In this document: piece by piece, positions 1-12,251 of the stretch | Numbering within the stretch: the stretch's first letter is position 1 | Layout of the letters: every line of letters starts with the position of its first letter | From: Tetragonia tetragonoides | Taxonomy: Eukaryota > Streptophyta > Magnoliopsida > Caryophyllales > Aizoaceae | Assembly (NCBI GenBank): GCA_038025085.1 | Contig: CM076152.1 | Coordinates: 29,267,501-29,331,500 of the forward strand | Direction: 5' to 3' | DNA length: 64,000 bases | Program-made: the position numbers and the translations under genes | The notes under the pieces: generated by a model | Told to the model about the DNA's origin: nothing | Databases searched by the model: none | Seen by the model: the letters and a program-made list of their open reading frames with translations, nothing else

Positions 1-1381
1 CGGTTGGTCTATCGCTCCCTGGGTACTCATTTGGTTCCAGAGGATCCTCCTTTAACCATGTTTTACCTGCGTGGTCTGAGTTTGCGCGACCTGGGGGTCG
101 TGATCCGTGGTAAGGCGGCCACGGAGTTTCTCATGTCGGAGGTCGCTAGCTTGGACCGCACGGCCGTGTACCTGGCCTACTGCTTGGACCGTTTGAGGTT
201 AGACCTTACTTCTGAGGTAAGGAACTTATCTGCATCTTTAATTGTATGTGTAATATACTGACTTCTTGTATCTTGCAGGCGGATCGTCTAGCTCCTCAGG
301 GTCCTAGGAGGTCTCATTCTAGAGCTCCTCGGGGTCAGCCCCCAAGCGTGACCTTGCTGACCAACGAGGTGAGGTACATTGGAGAGAGTGGGGGACGCAT
401 ATTAGAGGAGTTCCCCCTTCATATGGCTGACGGAGAGGTGGTGGAGGGCTTGCCCTTGCCTGACGGTTGCACGGGGGTAAGCTTTCTTTTTCATTTTTTT
501 TGTGCTTGTGTTTGCTTTTGAGTGCTGACTCTATTTTGTGGCTCTCTCTCTCTTTTTTTGTAGTTGAACCGGGAGCAGACCTCTCAGATCTTCAAGCTCA
601 TTCACCTGTTGAAGAAAGGCTATGGTCGAGTAATGGGCAAGGGGAAGAGTTCTCGGTCCAAGACCGTTGATGTGAGTAGACTCTCTTCTTTTTGTTTAAC
701 TAAGTGAAGTTCTTAACTTAACATTTTAACTTTGATTATGTGCAGATGACCCAGTCTTCATCTTCGGTGGGACCTCGCCACTCTTCTGCTGCGAGGGCTT
801 CTTTCGCGAGCCGGCCATCTGTTGCTCGTTCTCTTCCCGTAGTGGTGACTAGGCCTCCTGTTGATGAGGCGCCTGGACCTTCTGTTCCGTATGTTCCTGA
901 GATGTTCTCTCCCGCAGATTTCCAGCGTTCTCTTGATAGGCTGCCTGTTGTTACGCCCTCGATTGGAGGTTGGGCGAACGGCCCTGGATGGGATGTGTCA
1001 TATGTTGGGCCTTCGGATCAGGATGTGGCTATGGATTTCGCCAGTCAGGCCACAAAGAACTTCTTTGCTTCGGGGTTTTCGGCAGGTAACCCTATGCGTG
1101 CACCGGCATATGATAGGCGGGAGATGAGGCCTGACAACAGTAGGCCCATTTATATCTCTTCTCTCCATTACTCGACAGGGAACTATGGTCAGGGGCCGTT
1201 CGTTGATGATGAGGCTGACAGCAACGATTCTGGTTGCGCGGTGTTGGGCCTCCTTGTAGACATTGATCTTGAGTTTCGAACTCCTGTTCTTTTTTTATGC
1301 ATTTTTATGATATGTATGATGACTCGATTATGCCCGTCTGATCTAAGCATGCAATGTGTTAGCAGTAGGGCAAAGCCATAA
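1..1381 (+). CDS. Element A PMD (plant mobile domain) protein, C-terminal exons, 5' end outside window
   Basis: Four plus-strand exons are visible: up to 216, 279-476, 564-671 and 746-1381. Each junction has GT/AG (for example donor gtaagg at 217, acceptor ttgcag before 279), and all junctions are phase 0, so the visible frame is open. The exons match in order the last exons of the PMD genes of elements B and C; the first visible one aligns with their 'MFLVRCLSRDQVAEAM' exon. The final exon is Ser/Pro rich rather than strongly RS-rich and has no clear match to the DNVFV end of B and C, so the true stop may be earlier than 1381. The core PMD motif itself lies left of the window. The gene is antisense to A's gag-pol. 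Function is unknown; host PMD proteins such as MAIL1/MAIN act in transposon silencing. Confidence 0.7.
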
Positions 1382-1831
1382 TTTAGGGAATAAAATAAAG
1401 AAAAAGGTAAAAAGTGCAAGAAAAAAGCAAAAATTACACATATTATACCCCCTAAAAAAATGGAAAAATAAAATAAAGAAAAATTGAAAAGATAAATCTA
1501 AGAGAGTCTCGGGCTTTGTAGCTCTGCGCGGGTATCAAAACTAGGTTGAAATCGGGCGGACCGGATCAATGGGGCGAGCTGGAGCGAAAGAAAAATTTGG
1601 ACCGGGCCAGGGTTTGGGCCACTAGCGACGCTGGGCTGGGCCGCTAGCGGCGCTAGTTAGGGCCGCTAGCGTCATGACCAGTGCTGCTGGCGACTCTGGT
1701 TTGGGCTTTTTTTTTGTGGATTTCTTATTTCTTCGGTCCGCGTTTCTGCCTATAAGTAGGATTTACGGGATGCTTGATGTTGTATCACTTTTTAGACCTT
1801 AGCTCTCTCAAACTTTCACCAAACTTCTATC
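1382..1831 (+). promoter_or_regulatory. Element A spacer: GC-rich module and TATA-like box of ORF2
   Basis: An A-rich tract (about 1390-1500) is followed by a GC-rich stretch (about 1610-1690) with repeated GCCGCTAGCGGC-type words. A TATA-like sequence, tataagta, lies at 1751-1758, about 75 bp before the ORF2 start codon at 1832. The same order (GC-rich AGCGGC/GCCGCT cluster, TATA, ATG) occurs before ORF2 of elements B and C. Promoter activity is inferred. Confidence 0.5.
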
Positions 1832-3170
1832 ATGGTGAAATCCTTTGAAAATCAGTTCAATGTCTGGTGCAAAAATCCGACCGTAGAAGATAAACTTGAA
1901 TTAGCCCCGTTTCACGTTTCTACCTTGCTGACTCTAAAACCAACCATGTGCCCCTTCTTCCATCTGCTTTGAATTATTGGGACCTTGACCTGTATGTTTT
2001 TCGTCTCGGTAACACTGAACTATGCCCTTTGGTTGAGGAATTTGCTGCGATCACTAATATGCCTGATGTTCTTCCCCCGGCTATGCCTTATGTGAGAGAT
2101 GGTTTTAGGGATCAGTATAGGAAATCTTGGGTTTGCCATCTGCATAAGCCAAAAACATGGTGCTTGGTGTCGACGTGGACTTGGTTCAACTTTGCAAAAA
2201 GTTCGCTATTTCTTCTGAAAAAGATGCAATATTCAGGCGTTGTCGTCGACATGCTTTTGTACTTTGCCTGTTAAACCGCCTATTGTTTGTTAATGCAGAA
2301 TCTTCCAACTTGGGTAGAGCCTCGTTGCTGCGAGTGGTTAATCAAATGGTTGAAGGACATTCTCCCTTGCATCTGGTTGTAGGGGAAACCATTATTGGGC
2401 TTGACAAGGTTGAAATGTCTCCTCATGAAACTTTTTCTGGCAGCCCCCTCCTGCTTAAAATCTGGTTATGTGAGCATCTGAGGTTGATAGAGTCGCCAGA
2501 TAATTTGATCTCTCGTGTTCCTCGGACTTGGTCGAAGAAAACCTATACTGCTGCTAGCTTCTTGGTTAGGAAAAGGCTATATTCTGAAAAGTCCCTTGCT
2601 GAATGGGATGCCTTTTTCCATGCGGGACCTGTCATCCATTTGCATGTGCCTTGATGGAACTTGATTTCCTTAGTGGCTTGTGATAACTTGATCCTCTATA
2701 CTACCATATTTGGTTTGTACAGAACCACTTTCTTCTTTCCCTCTAGGGTCAAGAGGCAATTTGGTTTGAGGCAGGTTATACCTCCTCGGGAGACTACGAG
2801 ACCAAATATCGTAGCTTTGACCACTGAGTTTGTTGCGGAGTGGGGAAAGTATTGGCGTAGCTGGGATCACTGGACTGTACCTCGGGTGATTGGTCCAACC
2901 CAAGTTTCTGAGACCTACCTGAACTGGCTTTCTTGCAGTGATGGAGAAGCGAGACGAGCCCTTCGTCATGAGGAGTGGGACCAACTAAAGCCTACATATG
3001 ACTCAAAAACAGGAAGCAAGAAAAGGAAGGAAGGGTCTCAAATAGGAGACTATCATGTACTGAAGAGAGGCAATCCCCCTGCTCAAGGAAGCGATCACAG
3101 GTCGTCCTCAAGCCAGGGTCCTTCAAAGAAGAACTCTTCAACGAAGCCTTCTAAAGGGAAGAAGGATTAA
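1832..3170 (+). pseudogene. Element A antisense ORF2 (DUF7745-like family), broken, intronless
   Basis: Homologous along its length to ORF2 of elements B and C. Shared landmarks include 'FRLGNTELCPLVEEFAAI', the 'LVVGETIIGLDK' block, 'SRVKRQFGLRQVIPP' and a Lys/Ser-rich tail. The start at 1832 matches the ATG position of the other copies. The reading frame changes near 1950 and again near 2150, and an in-frame TGA at 2652-2654 interrupts a conserved stretch, so it is not translatable as one protein. At the position where B and C have an intron (LLLQ|IWLLEH) A reads straight through (LLLKIWLCEH), so the intron is absent. The FWD-x-F-R-F-G-x-E-LCP motif recalls the plant DUF7745 family from memory only. 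No function is known. Confidence 0.7.
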
Positions 3171-3487
3171 AGTAGTTTTCTAGGAAAGCAAGTCTAGTTT
3201 AAAAAAATCATAATAGGAATTTGTTTAGCTTAAACCCTCATAGTTGCATTATTATTTATTTATTTTTGTAACCTTTGAGAGTTTTAATTCTTGCAATGTA
3301 AGCTTATTCGTTCAGTTTGAATAAAGATTATCCCTTTTGAATGAGTTGAATGGATATGAGTTTTGATTTTGATTTTGGCCGGGCCCCTTAGAAAGTTACC
3401 TACATATCCAATGTGGAATCAGGCCAGCGTAGTTCGTTCAAGTTGTGTACGTCTTTTTTTTTTATTTTCAATTTTCGGAATTTTTTT
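3171..3487. other. Element A convergent spacer between ORF2 and pol, with conserved non-coding block
   Basis: ORF2 (plus) and pol (minus) converge here tail to tail. aataaa-like signals for the plus transcript occur at about 3318-3325. A conserved block at 3377-3435 carries ggccgggccc, cctacatatcc and ggaatcaggcca then gcgtagttc. The same ordered words occur in the equivalent spacers of C (18563-18629) and B (31124-31190). No ORF is supported. Confidence 0.55.
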
Positions 3488-6400
3488 TTAGACGTAGCAC
3501 TTCTTTAGTTGGTCCATATTGGTGAGCTGACTGAACTCGTTGCCATCAATATCCATGAGCCTGACTGCGCCTCCTGATAGAATTTCTTTGATGATGAATG
3601 GGCCGGACCAATTTGGTCGAAATTTGCCCCTGGGGTCGGTAATTGGGGCTCGTAATTCTTTCCAAACTAAGTCCCCTTCCTTTAAGTTCCGAGGTCGAAC
3701 CTTTTTGTTGAATGCTCTTGCCATGCCTTGTTGGTAGATGTGGGAATCGTCTAGTGCCCGTAGGCGTCTTTCATCCGTGAACATGAGCTCCTCGTAGCGG
3801 GCTTGTAACCATTGGGTTTCAGGAATTTCATCCTCTAAGGCTATGCAGATGGAGGGGAGTTGGACTTCTAAGGGTAGAACTGCTTCCATTCCATAGACTA
3901 AGGAATAAGGTGTTGCTCCTGTAGAGGATCTTATGGATGTCCTATACCCCTAAAGGGCAAATGGGAGTTTTATGGGCCAATCTTTATAGTTTCCTATCAT
4001 CTTTTCAATGATAGTCTTGAGGTTTTTGTTGGTAGCCTCTACTGCGCCGTTGGTTTGAGGACGACAAGGGGTTGATTTGTGGTGCTGGATTTTGTAGGTT
4101 TTGAGGAGGGTGGATGTTTCGCTTTTGAAGTGGGATCCATGGTCACTTATGATTTCATGTTGAACGTCATATCGGCAAATGATGTTGTTCCTTATGAATT
4201 TGGACACCTGTTTAGTGGTAAGGACGGCATAGGACTGGGCTTCAACCCATTTGGTAAAATAGTCTATGGCTGCTAGGATGTATTCATGTTCTCCCGAGCC
4301 CTTCGAGTTGATCTTTCCAATGATATCTATTCCCCATGCGGAAAACGGCTAAGGGGATGTGAAGTTATGGAGCATCGAGGGTGGCATATGCTGCAAGTTG
4401 GCATATATCTGACACTTCTTACACTTCTTGACGTAGTCGTAGCAATCCCTTTCCATAGTAGTCCAGTAGTACCCCAGTCGTAAAACCTTCTTGGAGATCA
4501 TTCGACCATTCATGTGTGGTCCGCACACCCCATTATGTACCTTGTCGATAATCTCTGCGGCTTCTTCGGAGTTTACACATCTGAGGTTAACCTCGTTGTG
4601 GGATTTCTTGTAAAGAACCCCCTTGTATTCTATGTATTGCGCCGCTAAGAGACGGATGACCCGTTGAGCTCTTAGTGGTGCGTCTTGAGGGTATATTCCT
4701 TTGGTGATGTAATTGAAGACGTCTTGGTACCAAGGGTCTTCTTCGATCGGAGCCAAAGTCATCTCTGTGTCGAGATTGTTGCAAACGGCTGGTTCGCTTC
4801 TTCTTTATATACAAACGGGCATCATGTTAACCGGATCAGGAATGATAATTAAGGATGCTAGTTTGGATAAAGAGCATCCGCAAATTGATTGTCCTCTCGT
4901 GGGAGATACGTGAAGGCTACTTCTTCGAAATTATCGAGCACTTTGTCCAAATATTCCTGGTAGAGCGCCAGACTCTCACTGTGAACCTTCCACTTTCTGG
5001 AAACTTGATTGATGATTAATATGGAATCTCCATAGACCTTGATTACTCTGATACCCATGCCCACTGCTGCTTGTAGACCGATGATACATGCTTCATATTC
5101 GGCTGCATGATTAGTGACATGGAAGTCCAACTTTACTGAGATGGGAGTATGAGCTTCGTCTGGAGATACTAGAAGCACTCCTGCCCCGTAACCCTTTTGG
5201 TTGGATGCCCCGTCAAAATACATTTTCCAGCAATTTTCCTCAATTAAGGCCACATCTTCGTCAGGAAAGTCATATTGCTCGTATTCCTTGGCTGTGTGAG
5301 TGGGGTGCTCGGCCAAGTATTCTGAAACTGCGTGTCCTTTGATGGTCTTTGTGGGATCAAACTTAAGATCAAATTCAGACAACAACACGGTCCACCTTGC
5401 GATCCTTCCACTTAAGACTGGCTTCTCGAAGATGTACTTGAGGGGATTCATTCTCGACCTTACTAGTACACGGTGATTGAGCATGTAATGTCTGAGTTTC
5501 TTGGTAGCCCAAACTAGAGCTAAGCAGATCTTTTCAAGGCTTGAATATCTGGTTTCATAGTCAATGAATTTCTTGCTTAAGTAATATATGGCTAGTTCTT
5601 GATCTTCTATGGTCTAGGCTAGCATAGTCCCCATGGCAGTGTCGGTTACTGTCAATGAAAGGATTAATGGAAGACCTTGCTTGGGAAGAGCTAGAATAGG
5701 TGGGTTGGCTAGATAATCATTGATCTTGTCGAACGCTTCTTGGCCCTGATCATCCCACTCAATTTTGACCCCCTTCTTCAACTTCTTGAATATGGGTTCA
5801 CATGTTATAGTGAACTTTGATATAAACCGACTTATGTATTGAAGTCGACCGAGGAACCCCCTAATTTCCGTTTCATTCTTGGGCGGCGGCATTTCAACTT
5901 TTGCTTTGATCTTGGATAGATCAATTTCGATTCCCCATTGACTGACTACATAACCCAACAGCTTACCTAACGTGACTCCGAATGTACACTTTTGAGGATT
6001 CAATCGGAAGTTTTACTTGCGGAGTCTTTCAAAGAACTTGTGGAGCGCCTGAATATGCCCGTTTCGGTGCCTTGATTTCACAATCATATCATCCACATAG
6101 ACCTCGGCTTCTTTGTGCATCATATCATGCAGTAGGGTTATGGCGGTCCTTTGGTAGGTTGCACCTGCATTTTTCAATCCAAAAGGCATGACTCTGTAGC
6201 AATAAGTTTTCCATGGAGTTATGAACGTCGTTTTGCTCATGTCTTCTTCAGCCATCTGAACCTGATTATACCTTGCGTAGTCGTCCATGAATGACAACAG
6301 GGCGTACTCAGTTGTGTAATCTACCAAAAGATCAATGTGAGGTAAAGGAAAATCGTCTTTTGGGCTAGCTTTGTTGAGATCTCTGAAATCGACACACATT

Positions 6401-7723
6401 CTGACTCGAACATCTTTCTTTGGCACTGGAACCACATTGGCAATCCATTCATGATAATCTGACACCACAATAAACCCGGCGGCAAGCTGCTTCTCTACCT
6501 CTTCCTTTATCTTCAATGCCCATTCTGGACGGAGACGCCGTAGTTTCTGCTTAACAGGTTTAACATCAGGGTAGAAAGGGATTTTATGCTCGGTTATTCT
6601 TCTTTCAATTCCCGGCATGTCCTTACAGGACCAAGCAAAGACATTTGTGTATTGCTTCAAGAGTTCAACAAATTGCTCATGTTCCTGTGCAGTTAGGGAT
6701 AATCCAATTCTTACTTCCCGAGGTTCGCTTTCATTGCTTAAATTAATTAACTCTGTTTCCTCCACAATGCAGGTCTTTTGCTCATGATTGTTTACTGCTT
6801 TTAGCAGCTCTTTGGGCAACTCATTTTTATCATTGGGTTTATTAATAGCTAAACAAGGCAGCAAATAAGCAGAAGGATTTTTCATTTTTTTGATATTAGA
6901 ATTGAAAACAGCAAGAAAGGGATCTAAATTTCCCTTCACATTGACACTAGACATAGAAAAAGTAGAGGGGACACTTCTCGATCCTGACTCACATCTAGGA
7001 CCTACGCTAGACACTGACTCTGGCTGAGACTCGGAATCAGATTCTTCCATCATTGGTCCTTCCCCAGTGGATATCGTGACCTTTCGTCCATTCGGGCCAT
7101 TCCAGCTTATTTCTTTGCACCATCCCATTGTGATATCTTCGGTAATATATTTTAGGTCCGCCGGGTTGAAGTTGCGATCATTGAGAGCCATTACCTCTTC
7201 ATCCATCTCGGGAGCTTCAGCAATTCTAGTTTCTTGGCCAAATAGAAGACCTAGCAGTTGGTTCCCTGGTGCTTTGGTCCAATCTTGACTTGCTGGCTCT
7301 AAAGGGTGGTGTGCCTCCTCGTCCAACTGATTGCAGTCTCGGAAGATTTCAAAACACGGATGTGTTACCTTAGTTTCTTCGTCATAGTACGGCTCTGGGA
7401 AGCCGTAATATGGGGAGTATTCTCCTTCTGTGATGAACTGGCCATTTAGAGTGTGGCTATTGGGTGAGATGACTTGTTTTCCCTTAAGTTGCTTCCTTTG
7501 TTTCACAGTCTGGTCTTGGATTTCTTTATCAGTAAGTTCATAGCTAAGCCCAAAGAAATTGTTTTTGGCCTCGAATTTAAAGTGGTGGGCCCTTGTCCAT
7601 TCCTTCCTAGACCCATACCAGGTATGTACCCTTACTTTTTGAGGAAACCATTAACATGAGGATTCGAGTGTGGTATGAAAGGTGCTTGATCCATTTCGAG
7701 CACGTTAACTTTGAGTTGCGGTT
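3488..7723 (-). pseudogene. Element A pol polyprotein: RT, RNase H, second RNase H, integrase (degenerate)
   Basis: Read on the minus strand: a pre-RT region (about 7000-7700), reverse transcriptase with YVDDM active site (about 6010-6560), a native RNase H region (about 5300-5640), a second archaeal-type RNase H with YFDGASN, HAAEYEAC, VYGDS and REDNQFADA motifs (about 4860-5230), and integrase with zinc-binding HHCC region (about 4390-4530), DYFTK, GHS-type core and C-terminal WSGPF motif (about 3490-4390). The double RNase H is diagnostic of the Tat lineage. Frame breaks include stops at about 6013 and 5614, a frameshift near 4858, and TGG-to-TAG changes at about 4347 and 3947. The RT motif FMDG reads FMDD. 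No protease is present between gag and RT. Confidence 0.88.
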
Positions 7724-7728
7724 CATAC
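7724..7728. repeat. Left target-site duplication of element B (CATAC)
   Basis: CATAC directly precedes the TG of the left LTR at 7729 and recurs directly after the terminal CA of the right LTR at 40405-40409. The pair brackets one insertion into A's gag-pol. Confidence 0.93.
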
Positions 7729-9202
7729 TGTAAGAACTCTCGCCTTTCCGGCGCGCTTTCGATTTTTAGTTGAGATTAATGGTTCTTAAATATTTGTCAC
7801 ATGCGATTCAAATTAATTATAAAGAACAATAATTTGCAGATAAGAAGCCGCCACCAATTTTTAAGGAAACAATTGGAAACCATCAAAAGTGCACCCCAAT
7901 TCCTATTGGGAATTGACTCATGCCCATGGAGACAAAGTATTGAGTTCGGGGATGTAGGTGCGAAATAAACAAAACGAATCTCATCTAAATCGCCTGTATT
8001 AACGCCCTCTACTAAGCTTATCCATGTCAAGTATTTATTTATGCTAGATGGTTCCATACAAATCCGGTCGTCCAATGATCCTAAATTAACTAGGCGAGTT
8101 AAGAGCAACCAAATTATCTACGTTATCACTTTGCACGATTTATGTCCAATTTACATGCATACTATTAACAAGCATAAACATGATATAAAGCATTAAATTA
8201 ACGCTCCAACCTACCAACTTTGCTAAACGCGCCATGTATTGCATATGCACATCAATAAAACTGTTAGTATCTTCAAAAGAATAATAATAATGCAAAGGTG
8301 CTAACTTTATGCTGGAATAAACCTACGAGGCTACTATATGCATGTAAAAACTATGAAAAGATGCAAATTTGCATAAACTAATACAAAGACACAAACTTTA
8401 TATTAACTAATCGAGCATAATTATATACAAAATCAAAAGCATGCAAATTTATTCAACCATAATCAAAAGCTAAATAAAACATGATGAACGAACAATAAAA
8501 CAAGAGATTTAATAATGGATTAGGCCCTCAGGATGGTTAACCTGGACGTTCCATTCGAACGGGACTAGTAGAATTGGGATTGCTCTTCGATCTTGGGTGC
8601 TAGGCTAGGTGTATTGCTTGCTTGAATCTTCAGATTTCTGAATTTGGGGAAATATGTGCTCTCAATGCTCTCAAAATTATGAACTGACTGACCTCTCGCT
8701 GAAGAGGGTGAAAGGGAGTATTTATATAGTTGGGGGACGAATTTAGGGGCCTAGGGCTAGAAGCCCGGTGCCAAAACTCGGTCCAGTAAAAAAAATGGGT
8801 TCAGCGGCCACAGGGAGGGCAGCTGAGGCCCGCTGTGGCCGCTGGGGCTTAGCGGCTGGCTGCTGAGGCCTGCGGCTGGCCTGACAGCCCTCGCTGTCAC
8901 GCGCTGGCCGCTGGCTGCTCTGTAAATTATGAAATTGCCCTTGGGCTGGCCCAAGGGGCCGGGATTAAGCGGTTTTGACCCAAATCTTCGAGACGCGATA
9001 TCTCTTGATCCATGAACCTGATTGAGGCAAGGTCAAAGGCGTTGGAATCCTTATAACAAGGGCTATCCAAAGACTGAGGTTTCAAGGAATTTGGTCTAGA
9101 TTTCCGAGCGATGTACTTTTCTATTTACGTCCATGTTAATCCATTACCATCATCATCGGGCGTTGCGGTGTCAGGGGAAGAGAACCGATTAGGGTGTCTA
9201 CA
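7729..9202 (-). repeat. 3' LTR of element B
   Basis: On the plus strand it starts TGTAAGAACT and ends GTGTCTACA; on the coding strand the LTR therefore starts TGTAGACACC and ends TTCTTACA. An AT-rich half (about 8100-8520) precedes a TATA-like ctatataaa on the minus strand near 8721-8729 and a GC-rich AGCGGC/GGCCGC cluster at about 8810-8925. Confidence 0.93.
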
Positions 9203-9220
9203 GAAGCCCCCACTTTGACC
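9203..9220 (-). other. Polypurine tract of element B
   Basis: On the minus strand the sequence just before the 3' LTR reads GGTCAAAGTGGGGGCTTC, a G-rich purine run as needed to prime plus-strand DNA synthesis. The same sequence abuts the LTR of element C at 12149-12166. Confidence 0.75.
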
Positions 9221-9302
9221 GAGCTTGTAAAAGCGAAGGTCAAAGTATTTGCTATGTTTTTTTTTGAAAATGCTTTATGTTAGAAAGAAGAAAAGATAGA
9301 CT

Positions 9303-9552
9303 CCTGACCGCCTGCGGTCAGGGTTACCTGCTTTGTTTAAAGAGCGGTGCGTTGCTCTGCTTTGCGGATACTGACGTGACATTAATTTTGATAGCCTCAT
9401 CGTCAAAGGGCGTTGTGTTGCCCTGCTTTAATTGTCGTCAACGTGACGCTAATTTTGATAGCTTCAACGTCAAAGAGCGTTGTGTTGCTCTGCTTCAGTT
9501 GTTGTTGACACGACGCTAATAGCTTCGTCGTCAAAGAGCGGTATGTTGCTCT
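9303..9552 (+). repeat. Tandem hairpin array upstream of the element B PMD gene
   Basis: An 8-bp stem with a 4-nt loop (9303-9322, CCTGACCG/CGGTCAGG) is followed by four units 61-67 bp apart. Each unit has a 5-bp stem and an 8-nt loop: 9341-9358 (AGAGC/GCTCT), 9407-9424 (AGGGC/GCCCT), 9474-9491 (AGAGC/GCTCT) and 9535-9552 (AGAGC/GCTCT). The linkers are also repeated (acgtgacgctaattttgata). The stem change is compensatory. A matching array is found in element C at 12321-12538. Confidence 0.75.
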
Positions 9553-9559
9553 GCTTCAG

Positions 9560-10264
9560 TTGTGTCTGCAAAAATAAAATTAAGTGCCTGTGCATGTAAA
9601 AAGTTAGATATAAGGCTCGCGCCTGCAAAAATAGATAATGCCGGGACCCTAGGATAAGAAACCAGGCTGTGGGGGCAAAAGAGTCATTTTGGGTTATATA
9701 TTCAAATGTCCCGGGCTTCCAACGGTCGAGAAATGCAATTCCACGCGGAATTTGAACTCGTGGGCCCGCCCCGAGGGGGCAAACAGAAAAAACTGTTGGG
9801 CGGCCAGGCAGACGGCCGCGGAGCGCTGGGCGGCCTTTGCGGGGGTCGCTCGGCGGCTAAAGACGCCATGCGAAGGCTAAACGAGGGGCCGCCAGGCCGG
9901 GTGGCTGAGCCGCGGAGCCTGGGCGACCCGGAACCGGGCTGCTGGGCCGGTTCAGAGGCCAAAAGGGGGCTTTTTGCGTGAGGGAGCCGAATTTTGGGTC
10001 ATTCTTCCCCAAAATTTCGAGACTCTCTCTCTCTACCTCCATTGTTGCCCAATCTTCATTTGTCGCCAAAATTTGCTCAAATTTGCTTCTTTTTGCTTAC
10101 ATTTGCTTGGGTTTGCATAATCTTTGCATAATTTAAAGTTTATTTGTGATTTCTCACAAATTTGGGGTGAATTTGTGAGTGGGTTTTTGAAACCCTTGGA
10201 GAGAGAAAATCTCAAATTTTTCCATATTGCTTGTTGATCTTTGCTAGCTTGTTCATCTTTCTTC
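9560..10264 (+). promoter_or_regulatory. Leader and promoter region of the element B PMD gene
   Basis: A TATA-like ttatatatt lies near 9693. A GC-rich module with many GGCCGC/GCCGCC words spans about 9780-9960, and a block at 9885-9930 closely resembles the module before ORF2 of element C (16504-16550). A CT run (about 10021-10035) and a T-rich leader with repeated tttgctt words precede the ATG at 10265. Promoter function is inferred from position. Confidence 0.5.
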
Positions 10265-10801
10265 ATGGCTCCCAAATTGGCGAAGAAGAGGCGTAGGAGG
10301 GTCGAGGTTCGGGAGGAGGTTGAAGAAATTAATATCTTCACCAAGTCTTTTCCCTCCCATGTCAAGCCTTCCAAGAGGAAGCCTAGTGTGGCTTTTCCTC
10401 AAGATAGGTACACCCGATCGGATAGGATGCCCGACATCATTTGGGATCGGCCGGAGTTGCTCTTTCGATTGGGGACTCACTTGTGCTCCCGTGCTTCCAA
10501 GTTTGTGGTAAGCCTTAAACCTTGAATTCATAGTTTTATGCATTGGATTTTAGTTTATATGCTTTGCCTTGAGTAGAAATTGTGCAGGAATTGTATGCAA
10601 TTGTCAAGGTTGTAGCGCATGTGATCTTGCGCGACTTGAACGAACTTAGAAGCATGTTTAGGACTTGAACATTTGATTGAAATGTGAACCTAAGAGGTTG
10701 CAAATTTGATGATAGGAACCCGATGGGAATTTGAAGCCCCATGGTAATTATGGTTCTTCGGTGAGGCTTTTCAAGACTTTGCCGAAAGAGGTGCAAAGTG
10801 C
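10265..10801 (+). pseudogene. Element B PMD gene, exon 1 and first part of exon 2 (split by element C)
   Basis: Exon 1 is 10265-10507 (81 codons, starting MAPKLAKKRRRRVEV, basic and nuclear-localisation-like) and ends in a gtaagc donor. Intron 1 runs to the gatag acceptor, and exon 2 starts at 10716. After 86 bases exon 2 is cut at 10801 by element C and resumes at 26309, with AGTGC as the duplicated target. Exon 1 matches element C's copy (13242-13484) almost residue for residue. The start codon was chosen because it follows a CT-rich leader and is conserved in both copies. Confidence 0.85.
10797..10801. repeat. Left target-site duplication of element C (AGTGC)
   Basis: AGTGC directly precedes the TG of the LTR at 10802. 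The same five bases occur at 24804-24808 before the solo LTR and at 26304-26308 after it. Confidence 0.88.
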
Positions 10802-12148
10802 TGTAAGAACGCTCGCCTTTCCGGCGCTAATTGAAATATTTAGTTGGAATTAATGGTTCTTAAATATATGCATGCGATTCAAGTTAATTATAAAGAAGAA
10901 TAATTAGCAAATAAGAAGCCGCCACCAATTTTTAAGGAAACAATTGGAAACCATCAAAAGTGCACCCCAATTCCTATTGGGAATTGACTCATGCCCATGG
11001 GGACTAAGTATTGAGTTTGGGGATGTAGGTACAAAATAAACAAAATGAATCTCATCTAAATTACCCGTATTAACGGCCTCTACTAAGCTTATCCATGTCA
11101 AATATTTATTTATGCTAGATGGTTCCATACATATCCGGTCGTCCAATAGTCCTAAATTAACTAGGCGGGTTAAGAGCAACCAAATTACCTACGTTATCAC
11201 TTTGCACGATTTAGATCCAATTTACATGCATACTATTAACAAGCATAAACATGATATAAAGCATTAAATTAACGCTCCAACCTACCAACTTTGCTAAACG
11301 CGCGAAATATTGCATATGCACATCAATAAAACCGTTAGTATCTTCAAAAGAATAATAAATAATGCAAAGGTGCTAACTTTATGCTAAAAGAAACCTAGGA
11401 GGCTACTATATGCATGCAAAAACTATAAAAAGATGCAAACTTGCATAAACTAATAAAAAGACACAAACTTTATATTAACTAATCATGCATAATTATATAC
11501 AAAATCAAAGGCACGCAAATTTATTCAACCATAATCAAAAGCTAAATAAAACATGATTAATGAACGATAAAACAAGAGATTTAATAAAGAATTAGGCCCT
11601 CAGGATGGTTAACCTAGACGTTCTATTCGAACGGGACTAGTAGAATTGGGATTGCTCTTCGATCTTGGGTGCTAGGCTAGGTGTATTGCTTGCTTGGATC
11701 TCCAGATTTCTGAATTTGGGGAAATATGTGCTCTCAATGCTCTCAAAATTATGAACTGACTCCCCCCCCCCCCCCCGCAGAAGAGGGTGAAAGGAAGTAT
11801 TTATAGAGTTGGGGGACGGATTTGGGGACCTAGGGCCGAAAGCCCGGCGCCAAAACTCGGCCCAGTCAAAATATGGGTTCAGCGGCCACACGGAGGGCAG
11901 CTGAGGGGGATTGAGCGGTTTTGACCCAAATCTTCGAGACGCGATATCTCTTGATCCGGGAACCTGATTGAGGCAAGGTCAAAGGCGTTGGAATCCTTAT
12001 AACAAGGGGTATCCAAAGACTGAGGTTTCAAGGAATTTGGTCTAGATTTCCGAGCAATGTCCTTTTCTACTTACGTCCATGGTAATCGATTACCATCATC
12101 ATCAGGTGTTGCGGTGTCAAGGGATGAGAACCGATTAGGGTGTCTACA
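10802..12148 (-). repeat. 3' LTR of element C
   Basis: Starts TGTAAGAACG and ends GTGTCTACA on the plus strand, 1347 bp. Relative to the solo LTR at 24809-26303 it has lost roughly 150 bp of the GC-rich segment near 11910 and has a longer C run (15 C at 11762-11776). The polypurine tract follows at 12149-12166. Confidence 0.9.
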
Positions 12149-12211
12149 GAAGCCCCCACTTTGGCCGAGCTTGTAAAAGCGAAGGACAAAGTATTTGCTA
12201 AAACTGCCTGC

Positions 12212-12251
<40 letters not shown>

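Noticed and set aside
9702..9981. Short open frames in GC-rich leader on both strands
   Set aside because: They are broken or reframed in the matching part of C, so the sequence is conserved as DNA and not as protein.
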